Source: Candidatus Peregrinibacteria bacterium
Lineage (GTDB): Bacteria > Patescibacteriota > Gracilibacteria > UM-FILTER-43-11
Assembly: GCA_016699515.1 (NCBI GenBank)
Contig: CP064978.1
Span: 248,001-312,000 of the forward strand
Length of the DNA: 64,000 nt
Direction of reading: 5' to 3'
The notes under the pieces were generated by a model. That model worked only from the letters and a program-made list of their open reading frames with translations, searched no databases and was not told where the DNA came from. Each line of letters begins with the position of its first letter. Positions within the stretch are counted from its first letter, which is position 1. Positions 57,247 to 64,000 of the stretch are shown piece after piece. The position numbers and the translations under genes were made by a program.

Positions 57247-58523
57247 TTAATGAGAAAGAATTTTTTTGGTGATTATTTTGCTGCTTTCCACTCCCGGCTG
57301 ATTGAAGGCATCCACTTTGTACAAAAATCCCAGTAGCGCCACTTGGCATTCCAAGAGCATCAACAACGCTCCAATCGACTCTTCGGTGTTGGATGGCAAG
57401 ATGAGCGTAGCATTGGGACGCTTGTTTTTAGTGAGCGAGTCGCGCGTGCCCAGGTAGGCTGCCTCCAGAATAGTGCTCAGTTTTTTTTGATTTAAATATC
57501 CCAAGCTTTCAGGTAGGTTTTTGCCCAACTCAAAATCTTTTTTTCCTTTTTTTAAACGCATAAATACTATCCATTTGTTCAGAGGGCCTTCGTTATACAA
57601 TTGCAATTGGGAGTGCTGATCTGTGGTGCCCAATGCGTTGAGAGGTGTTGGCCCGGTTTTGCGATTTTTCCCGATGCTTTCTGCCAGCAGCTGACGATAC
57701 CAATCGCCCACTTTGAATAAACTATTGTGATAAGGCATCATGACCGTCATGGTCTTTTTTTTTCATGATCCATTTTATATTGAGCCAATGCCAATTGAAG
57801 GGCTTTATTTTTTTTGCCAGCGGTTTTTTGAATTTCATCACGCATGGCACGCGCTCCTTTCATTAATTTTTTAATGTCTATGCCCACAAGGGCTAATGGC
57901 AACAGGCTTACGCTGGAAAGCACCGAAAAGCGACCCCCCACTTTTTGCGGCACGTCGAACAGGGGAATGTCTTGCGCGATTCCCATAGGCCTTAAAATTC
58001 CCTTTTGAGGATCGGTGACAAAAACCATATGGTTCGCCGGGTCGACTTTTCTTTTTGAGTGCTTTTTCTACCACTGAATAGAGCGCCATGGGCTCCACTG
58101 TGCTGCCTGACTTCGAAATAACAATGAACAAAGTTTTTTGAGTGAAATTTTTGATAAAACCACCTCAACGTAATCCGGATCAATATTGTCGATCACAAAA
58201 AGTTTTCTTTTGGCATTGATTTGACTGTATGGCCCTAAAATAGCCTCCTGAATCGCAATGGTTCCCAGCGCCGATCCTCCGATACCTAAAACCACGATCG
58301 CCTCCCATTGTTGATTGATTTTGACAAAGCGCTCAATTTTGCGAACCAACTTTTCGTCGTCGGGTAAGTTTAAAAAATCAAAGCCCTCTTGGTCTCTTTG
58401 TTTGAACATCATTTTTACCAATCCGGATTTTTCTTCCAGTTCTTTTTCAAATTTCTTTTCCTCTAATCCGTTTACGCTTCCTACAGCCGCTTTGAAGCTA
58501 TGGTTTAGTTCGATATCAATCAT
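57247..58523 (-). CDS. pgi: Glucose-6-phosphate isomerase, three frameshifts
   Basis: About 425 residues. VVLGIGGSALGTIAIQEAIL, KSGSTVEPMALYSVVEKAL, VTDPQKGIL, GGRFSVLSSVSLLPLALVG and KVDAFNQPGVESSKIITK are PGI signatures. Breaks: near 58134 (A6, one short), near 58048 (A4, one extra) and near 57767 (nine A, one short). Repairs restore conserved sequence. Archaeal/short-type length is typical of CPR. Follows the minor-pilin operon on the same strand. Confidence 0.9.
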
Positions 58524-58547
58524 ATGAAAAGGTTAGTTGATGAACGA

Positions 58548-59108
58548 TTATTGATTTTTTAGGAAAAACCGAATGATGGCTTCGGTTTCGGTTAAAGATT
58601 CCGGAAGGGTGGATAACGCTTGTACCACATGATATTTTTCGTACCCGAGCCCCACGAGCGCTTCGATCACTTCCTGGTGGCTGGCGCGAGCGTTTCCAAG
58701 ACTTAATTTAACGGGAGTTATTTTGTTTTTTAGCTCTAACACCAGGCGTTCAGCGGTCTTTTTCCCCAGCCCTTTAATGGCTGTGAGCACTGCCAAATCT
58801 TCGTTGATAATGGCTTGTTGCACCAGTTCGAGTGGGGCGGAGAGAATTTCGATTCCCATCTTAGGCCCAATTCCCGACACGCTGATCAATTGTTTAAAAA
58901 AACTCATTTGATCTTGAGAATCAAATCCATAAAGCGACCATTCGTCTTCTCGAATGATGGGGTGAATCCAGAGTTCTACCGTGCTTTCCAGACCGATTTT
59001 TGATATGAGCTCGCTGACGACAAAAACCTCATATCCCAATCCCTGATTGGCAACAATTAGGCTCTTTTCATTTTTTTTGAGTACGGTTCCCTTGAGATAG
59101 GCAATCAT
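58548..59108 (-). CDS. ruvA: Holliday junction DNA helicase subunit RuvA
   Basis: 186 residues, unbroken. Domain I (MIAYLKGTVLKKNEKSLIVANQGLGYEV), helix-hairpin-helix segments SVSGIGPKMGIEILS and AIKGLGKKTAERLVLELK, and the flexible C-terminal domain III (EVIEALVGLGYEKYHVVQAL). Binds four-way junctions to load RuvB. ruvB and ruvC are not nearby. Confidence 0.93.
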   Translation of the reverse strand: MIAYLKGTVLKKNEKSLIVANQGLGYEVFVVSELISKIGLESTVELWIHPIIREDEWSLYGFDSQDQMSFFKQLISVSGIGPKMGIEILSAPLELVQQAIINEDLAVLTAIKGLGKKTAERLVLELKNKITPVKLSLGNARASHQEVIEALVGLGYEKYHVVQALSTLPESLTETEAIIRFFLKNQ

Positions 59109-59226
59109 AAGGTTTTTTTATTTGGTTTTAGTGTATCAGCAAAATGATTGTTTATCCATTAGATTTATGGCATATTGATTTGGCCTTTTTTTGTCTAATC
59201 ATAGGCTTTTTGCAGTATTTTTATCC

Positions 59227-59255
59227 TTGAAAGATTGAGCAAAAAGGTGTATAAT
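59227..59255 (+). promoter_or_regulatory. Promoter of the M23 peptidase gene
   Basis: TTGAAA (59227-59232), 17 bp, TATAAT (59250-59255). The predicted start (about 59262) is 5 nt before ATG 59267, so the message has almost no leader. Confidence 0.65.
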
Positions 59256-59266
59256 TTACGGATAAA

Positions 59267-60913
59267 ATGAACATGAAAAAGTGGCATCAGCGGCGGGGGA
59301 TTCAAACGGCTTTTTTAATTGCATTATTTCTGCATTCGATTGCGTTTGGCCAAACGGATGATTCCGCTGTGGATTTCTTCCCTTTTTCGGATGGGCAAAC
59401 TGACGAGCGCACGGTTGAATACAGCGATCAATTGTACGATATTACCGACGATGGTGTGGTTACTCCGGATGGGCAGCCACTTTTGCAGATTCCCAGTGCC
59501 GAAGAACTTACCGATTCGATCACGCCTGATCCTGCGGTTGATCCGGCGCAGGAATACCGAGAGGGGCTTTTGAATCAGTGGGGAGATAAGCGTGATGTGA
59601 CTCAAAAACGCTTGGAAATGCTCAATGACACAATCGCCAAAGAGCGTGCCCAGTTCAGCGCTTTGGATTCAACCGTCGCTCAATTGGAAGAAAAATTACA
59701 GCCCATTCACCTTGAAATCGAGTCGCTTAAAGGTCAGGTAGACCATTTGAACGATCAAATTGCTGAAACCCAACATAAAATTGAAACGGTTGAGTTTCAA
59801 ATTGCCGATAAGCAAGTGATGATTCGTGCTTTGATGGATGACATCAAAAAAAAGGAAATTGAGCTCAACGTGCAGGGAGACGTTGTTTTGGAATACATAC
59901 GCTTGGTGTACGAAGAGGAAGAAAAATTTTTAGGTTTCGATCAGGCCAATGATCAGCTTAAATTGCTCTTGGCAGATAATAGTGTCAGTGAAAATCTTTT
60001 AGGACGAGATTATTTAACCGTTTTAGAGGCGACCGGACGTAAGGTTTTTTACGATCTCTATGTTTCAAAGCGCACACTCGAAGCCAAGCAGGAAAGCTTG
60101 GTAAAAGCTCGTCAACAGCTTGATGAACTCCATGAGTCCCTGACCAATGAGAAGAGTATTTTGGATGAAAATCGACGATCTCAAAAAGAACTTTTATTGG
60201 AAACACGCGGTCAGCAAGAGGAATACCAGCGCTTATTGGAGCAATCCACTCAACAGCGATTGGAATCGGCCATTGCGATTCAGAATTTGGAAGACAACCG
60301 CGCTTTTGTGGAAAGCAAATTGAGTTTGCTGAATGATTCATTGGACAAGGCAACTCAGATGCAAGCGAGTTCGGAATTCAATGAACAGTTGAATGCACTT
60401 GATGAAACCATTCAATTGGTTGTACCGGATGATCTAAAAGAAGGTACCATTCCGCGTCATCAATCATTCGCCTGGCCTGTTCCTGCGTCGGCAGTGACCA
60501 CTTACTATCGCGATCCAACCTACCCCAAAAAGTGGGGGTTACACAATGCGATCGATATTCGCGCTCCTCAATTTACCTCTATTCGCGCTCCCGCCAACGC
60601 AGTGGTGTACCAAGTAAAAGACAATGGATTTGGCTACAGTTATATTATTTTGGCCCACAAAAATAATTTGGTTACTGTGTATGGCCATGTTTCCAGCATT
60701 TTGGTGGAGCAGGGGATGGTGGTGCAACAAGGGGATGTGATCGGTTTAACGGGTGGCACTCCCGGAACCAAAGGAGCCGGTCTTCAAACCACGGGCCCTC
60801 ATTTGCATTTCGAGGTTTACTTTGAAGGAAAGAGTGTTGATCCGCTCGACTTTTTGCCCGTAATGGAACTGCCGGTTGAATACATTCCCGAGAAGTATTT
60901 TACTTCTCAATGA
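59267..60913 (+). CDS. M23 peptidase with long coiled coil (EnvC-like)
   Basis: 548 residues. Signal peptide near MKKWHQRRGIQTAFLIALFLHSIAFG. Long coiled coil (about residues 110-370). The C-terminal LytM/M23 domain reads HNAIDIRAPQFTSIRAPANAVVY, then YGHVSSILVEQG and GPHLHFEVYF. The first ligand motif has HNAID instead of HxxxD, and HLHFE has both histidines, so catalytic competence is uncertain. Probably hydrolyses or recruits hydrolases to peptidoglycan at division. Confidence 0.8.
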   Translation: MNMKKWHQRRGIQTAFLIALFLHSIAFGQTDDSAVDFFPFSDGQTDERTVEYSDQLYDITDDGVVTPDGQPLLQIPSAEELTDSITPDPAVDPAQEYREGLLNQWGDKRDVTQKRLEMLNDTIAKERAQFSALDSTVAQLEEKLQPIHLEIESLKGQVDHLNDQIAETQHKIETVEFQIADKQVMIRALMDDIKKKEIELNVQGDVVLEYIRLVYEEEEKFLGFDQANDQLKLLLADNSVSENLLGRDYLTVLEATGRKVFYDLYVSKRTLEAKQESLVKARQQLDELHESLTNEKSILDENRRSQKELLLETRGQQEEYQRLLEQSTQQRLESAIAIQNLEDNRAFVESKLSLLNDSLDKATQMQASSEFNEQLNALDETIQLVVPDDLKEGTIPRHQSFAWPVPASAVTTYYRDPTYPKKWGLHNAIDIRAPQFTSIRAPANAVVYQVKDNGFGYSYIILAHKNNLVTVYGHVSSILVEQGMVVQQGDVIGLTGGTPGTKGAGLQTTGPHLHFEVYFEGKSVDPLDFLPVMELPVEYIPEKYFTSQ

Positions 60914-60919
60914 TCCAGC

Positions 60920-61582
60920 CTAAACGTTGCTGATCATAACAACGTACTCCCCTTTAATCTTGATTGATGATAGGGTCTTTTCAATGTCTTCCAATGTACC
61001 CCTAAGGTAGGTTTCGTGGATTTTGGTTAACTCTTTTCCAATAACAATTTTGGTCTCTTTTTTTAAGTGAACCTTAAGATCTTTAATGGTTTTTTCCAGC
61101 CGATGGGGAGATTCGTAAAACACCATTGTGTAAGGATGAGTGGCCATTTGCTGAAAGAGGGTTTGGCGGCCTTTTTTGACGGGTAAAAACCCCATATAAG
61201 TGAATTTGTCGGTTGGCAGACCGCTGGCACACAATGCCGTAATCACTGCGGATGGCCCCGGAATGGGACAAACGTTAAATCCCGCTTTAATTACAGCCTG
61301 AATGAGTGCATAACCCGGATCTGAAATGCCCGGGGTGCCGGCGTCCGATATGAGGGCAACCGATTTACCTTCTTTTAAATAATCGAGGATTTTTTCGACT
61401 TTGGCTTCTCCGCTATGGCTGTGGAAGGACAAAAGTGGCTTTTTAATTTCGTACTGTTTCAATAAAATTCCGCTGTGGCGAGTGTCTTCACAGGCAATCA
61501 AATCAACTTTTTTTAAAGTTTCCAAGGCGCGGATGGTGATATCATCCAGATTACCGATGGGGGTAGCGACTACGTAGAGCAC
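60920..61582 (-). CDS. rsmI: RsmI, 16S rRNA 2'-O-methyltransferase (C1402)
   Basis: 220 residues. MLYVVATPIGNLDDITIRALETLKKVD, EDTRHSGILLKQY, DAGTPGISDPGY, PIPGPSAVITALCASGLPTDKF and MVFYESPHRL are RsmI signatures. Methylates C1402 of 16S rRNA using SAM. Slightly short at the C-terminus compared with E. coli (about 280), as usual in small genomes. Converges on the M23 gene 7 bp away. Confidence 0.93.
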   Translation of the reverse strand: MLYVVATPIGNLDDITIRALETLKKVDLIACEDTRHSGILLKQYEIKKPLLSFHSHSGEAKVEKILDYLKEGKSVALISDAGTPGISDPGYALIQAVIKAGFNVCPIPGPSAVITALCASGLPTDKFTYMGFLPVKKGRQTLFQQMATHPYTMVFYESPHRLEKTIKDLKVHLKKETKIVIGKELTKIHETYLRGTLEDIEKTLSSIKIKGEYVVMISNV

Positions 61583-61599
61583 GATTTAATCATTAACAA

Positions 61600-62220
61600 T
61601 TACAACGTATCACCCGGCAGACGAGAATGACGGATGGTTCTTAAAATGTTTTCGATCGGTTGGTCTCCCACCAGCTTGTTTTCGCTCACCACTACACTCG
61701 GAAAACGATTGATGAATTGTTTAGTGGCCTTAATATTTTGTTGTCGTACCTCTTCTTGAGTCATTGGATTTTCCATACATTCATCGAGCATGCCTTCTTC
61801 CATCCATCCGGTTTGCTTTAATGCTGCCAAAAGCGCTTCTTTATTTTCGAATGGAGGCGATGCGATCAATTGTTGATACCATGACCAATACCATTCTGAG
61901 TTTTGTAAGCATACCAGGCTTTTGATCGCGTCGTTGATGATTGGGTCGTTGGTGGTATTGATCACGTATAATTTTACACTCCATTCCGGGCTGGTTTTAT
62001 TCCATTCCACGAGCTTTTGAATCGTTTTACGATTCCATTCCGTGTTACTTAGTGTGGTGTAGATCGATATTTCTTTTGTGTTTAAGGCAGTTACTTTCAC
62101 TTCATTCATAAAAACCGGCATGCTGACAGATGGATTAAAAACCATCGGCTCGCCTTTTGCACTTAATAGCATAAAGAATGCTAGAACAATGCTGATGAAT
62201 GAAGAGGATCGTACAACCAT
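61600..62220 (-). CDS. Thioredoxin-fold (DsbA-like) exported protein without CxxC
   Basis: 206 residues. N-terminal signal (SSFISIVLAFFMLLSAKG). EISIYTTLSNTEWN occupies the position of the thioredoxin active site but has no CxxC. Later LVCLQNSEWYWSWYQQLI and RFPSVVVSENKLVGDQPIENI give the DsbA-type helical insert and a cis-Pro loop (RFP). Likely a non-catalytic DsbA/DsbG-like chaperone. Ends 18 bp before the rsmI start region. Confidence 0.55.
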   Translation of the reverse strand: MVVRSSSFISIVLAFFMLLSAKGEPMVFNPSVSMPVFMNEVKVTALNTKEISIYTTLSNTEWNRKTIQKLVEWNKTSPEWSVKLYVINTTNDPIINDAIKSLVCLQNSEWYWSWYQQLIASPPFENKEALLAALKQTGWMEEGMLDECMENPMTQEEVRQQNIKATKQFINRFPSVVVSENKLVGDQPIENILRTIRHSRLPGDTL

Positions 62221-62278
62221 AAGCGTGATGTATGCTCACTAACAAATACACAAAACCATCGGAATACACAATACCGAA

Positions 62279-62977
62279 TTATAAAAACTCATACAATTCA
62301 TTGCTCGTTTTTCCAATCCAAGAACCGGCCACCTTAGATTCAATTTGTTTGAGTGCATCTTCCGCATTTTTTTGTGTGGTGAATTGTGCGAACAACGCGG
62401 GCCCATTTCCTACGATATCACTTTGTTTTGCCCCAGATGCCCGCATTGCTGCCATCAAACTCTTTATATCCGGAAAATGCCTCAGAATCTCTTGGCGGGT
62501 AAACGATGGCGGGTACTGAATGTATTTTGGTTTCACTATCAATAAAATGCCCTCTATCACTGTTGGATAATGAGGAGCTTGCTTAAGCAACTCGGCGCAC
62601 TTCGGATCGATGTTCGCTCCTAATTGAGTGAGTTCCTCATCGCTCAAATTCAAGTTCCAAGCGGCGTTTAACCACCTCATCACAGCTACGGCCAAATTCC
62701 ATTGACTGCTCAACCCGCTCGCGGGTGGAATATTTTTTTTGATCTCAATCCACACCCCTCGTTTACCGGACTGTTTTTTTTGCAAAACACTCACTGCCTG
62801 ATAGACCGGATGGTCGTGATTGGTGGCGATTTTAAACCCCGCTTTCTTATTTATTTTGATTTTGTATTCGTCGATCAGTCGCACTATTACTTCATCGTGC
62901 CAAACAATCGGTTGTTGTGCATTCTTGGTGCGGACGAGCCCATGGATGTGTAGGTAGACTTCTTGCATTGTCATCAT
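62279..62977 (-). CDS. GHMP kinase family protein, degenerate IspE-like
   Basis: 232 residues (IspE usually 270-300). Similarity: IEIKKNIPPASGLSSQWNLAVAVMRWLN at the ATP loop, and SDIVGNGPALFAQFTTQKNAEDAL at the C-terminal motif (MSGSGP-type). The ATP loop lacks the GGGSS core (GLSSQWN instead), and the N-terminus is shortened. May be a diverged 4-diphosphocytidyl-2-C-methylerythritol kinase or a non-catalytic relative. Confidence 0.5.
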   Translation of the reverse strand: MMTMQEVYLHIHGLVRTKNAQQPIVWHDEVIVRLIDEYKIKINKKAGFKIATNHDHPVYQAVSVLQKKQSGKRGVWIEIKKNIPPASGLSSQWNLAVAVMRWLNAAWNLNLSDEELTQLGANIDPKCAELLKQAPHYPTVIEGILLIVKPKYIQYPPSFTRQEILRHFPDIKSLMAAMRASGAKQSDIVGNGPALFAQFTTQKNAEDALKQIESKVAGSWIGKTSNELYEFL

Positions 62978-62997
62978 TATACTAAATCTGCTATAAT
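62968..62997 (+). promoter_or_regulatory. Promoter of the gene at 63020
   Basis: TTGTCA (62968-62973), 18 bp, TATAAT (62992-62997). Overlaps the start of the divergent ispE-like gene. Confidence 0.6.
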
Positions 62998-63019
62998 AGA
63001 GAGAACCCCAGAACTTTTT

Positions 63020-63577
63020 ATGGCCGATTTAAACAAAATGACCGGCTCACCCAAAGCACCCTCTTCGAAAGAGGCGGTTAAGGGTATGCTGGATCAGGTG
63101 GATCAGCAACAGGCTCAAACCGACATTTCCACCAATATGGGCGCAGTAAAAGAAGGAGTTTCCGAGCTTTTGGCGGGAGCCGAAAAACCCAGCGAAGGGG
63201 TTTCGGAGCGAAAAGGGGAGTCGGGGGAAAAAGGCGATGTTAAAGCAAGTTCGGCGCAGGGATCCGATGCCGGAGCGACGGCTCATGCCGTGCCTTTAAA
63301 GCAATATACGTTTCCGTCCGACATCGTGATGGTTCATAAAATTCGTTCGGCCATTAATGATCAAATTAAAGAGGAATGGAAAAATGCCAAGCGTCTTCAA
63401 AAGAATATGCTAAAAGGCGGTGCGAGTGATTATAATGCTTCGATTGCACGAATTAGGCATTTGAAAGAGGCGTTGAGTACATTATTTAGCGCTACGATGG
63501 ATTTTTTGAAACAAGCCTACGTAAAATACTTTCATCCGAATGGTAAGCGGCGCGATTTAAGCGAAATTGAAGCTTAA
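63020..63577 (+). CDS. Unknown soluble helical protein
   Basis: 185 residues from ATG 63020 (MADLNKMTGSPKAPSSK). Low-complexity N-terminal part (EKPSEGVSERKGESGEKGD) and a helical C-terminal part with many Lys (DQIKEEWKNAKRLQKNMLKGGASDYNASIARIRHLKEAL). No signal, cysteine or family recognised. Confidence 0.5.
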   Translation: MADLNKMTGSPKAPSSKEAVKGMLDQVDQQQAQTDISTNMGAVKEGVSELLAGAEKPSEGVSERKGESGEKGDVKASSAQGSDAGATAHAVPLKQYTFPSDIVMVHKIRSAINDQIKEEWKNAKRLQKNMLKGGASDYNASIARIRHLKEALSTLFSATMDFLKQAYVKYFHPNGKRRDLSEIEA

Positions 63578-63622
63578 TCATCCATGGTAGTTGTTTTGTG
63601 AAAGTACAGCCCCGAACTTACG

Positions 63623-64000
63623 CTAGGCGGCTTTTTCGGATAACGCCTCACTTTCATTATTTTGATTTTTTTGATTCATTTTTACGACATTTTGAATGGG
63701 AGTATTCGCTTCTGTTTTGTGCTGCTCATATTTTTTCATCCAAAAATCCAGTGAACTGGCAAGTAATGCGGCTTGACCGGTGGTACGAGCGCCTTCATCA
63801 ACCGAGCCTGATGTTAATGCGTCTGATCGATGATAAAAGGTATCATCGCCCTTTTCTTTTAGATGAGTTATCAGGTTTTTGATCATTTCATCATTAATTT
63901 CTTGGCCTAGGCTATCATCCCTTTCGAATGTTCCCGCTTCATTGGCCATCCATGCATTCTTGCTTTCACTCCAGTACAGGCCGAATTGATTTTCATTTTC
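63623..64000 (-). CDS. Unknown protein, partial at the right edge
   Basis: Open frame from the window edge (ENENQFGLYWSESKNAWMANEAG...) to the stop at 63623; an internal ATG at 63949 is possible. Helical, polar, ends NQNNESEALSEKAA. No family recognised. The start lies beyond the window. Confidence 0.45.
   Translation of the reverse strand, partial: ENENQFGLYWSESKNAWMANEAGTFERDDSLGQEINDEMIKNLITHLKEKGDDTFYHRSDALTSGSVDEGARTTGQAALLASSLDFWMKKYEQHKTEANTPIQNVVKMNQKNQNNESEALSEKAA

Noticed and set aside
1..64000. Prophage, insertion sequence or rRNA operon
   Set aside because: No transposase, integrase, phage structural gene or rRNA sequence recognised on either strand.

Overview
The window reads as one contiguous chromosomal piece of a small-genome bacterium using the standard code 11. 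TGA serves as an ordinary stop, which argues against the Gly-TGA lineages. The mix is a chromosomal VirB4-like ATPase, two sets of type IV pilin-like genes, lipoproteins, a very large alpha-2-macroglobulin-like protein, an SLH protein and many lineage-specific small proteins. With partial metabolism (PyrD/K/E, GuaB, a malic-type enzyme, PGI, a degenerate IspE-like kinase) this suggests Patescibacteria/CPR, perhaps near Peregrinibacteria. That placement is inference from gene content; there is no rRNA in the window.

Layout. 1-4192 (+): end of a PilC-type protein, three pilin-like proteins and a secreted vWA-like protein. 4208-12586 (mostly -): VirB4-like ATPase, diguanylate cyclase, mraY, dnaB, recA with an SOS-type promoter, a lipoprotein, a zinc ribbon and a membrane protein. 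12728-15985 (+): glycosyltransferase, NAD kinase, tyrS. 15982-19737 (-): six-gene operon of unknown function. 19842-21909 (+): recG. 21911-22775: no protein gene, but a long palindrome and a probable 0.42-kb structured RNA with its own promoter and terminator. 22776-28550 (mostly -): pyrE, two lipoproteins, tRNA-Trp beside a GIY-YIG gene and a tRNA-Trp fragment, a 29-residue Gly/Cys-rich peptide gene, pyrK, pyrD and an HD-GYP protein. 28646-35976 (mostly -): membrane protein, ABC exporter, malic enzyme, gatA, gatC, guaB. 36099-42648: an exported protein divergent from the A2M-like protein. 42702-46583: two unknown genes, CIRCE-controlled clpB, tRNA-His. 46675-53588 (+): MscS-like protein, SLH protein, three receiver-type signalling proteins, leuS. 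53663-59108 (-): minor-pilin operon, pgi, ruvA. 59267-64000: M23 peptidase, rsmI, thioredoxin-like protein, ispE-like gene and two unknown genes.

Two properties run through the whole window. First, about 35 single-base (rarely two-base) indels break otherwise well-conserved genes, including essential ones (dnaB, mraY, leuS, tyrS, pgi, clpB). Nearly all lie in short homopolymers and are mostly losses of one base. This is the signature of uncorrected long-read consensus rather than pseudogenisation, so I annotate full spans and give the shift positions. Second, many intergenic gaps are filled with 7-bp-period repeats whose sequence differs from gap to gap, including a 49-bp (7 x 7) higher-order array next to gatA.

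The signals most worth following are the heptameric spacers, the Gly/Cys-rich micro-peptide, the unassigned structured RNA, the receiver proteins ending in a histidine-kinase-like HDINN helix, and the unknown operon at 15982-19737.
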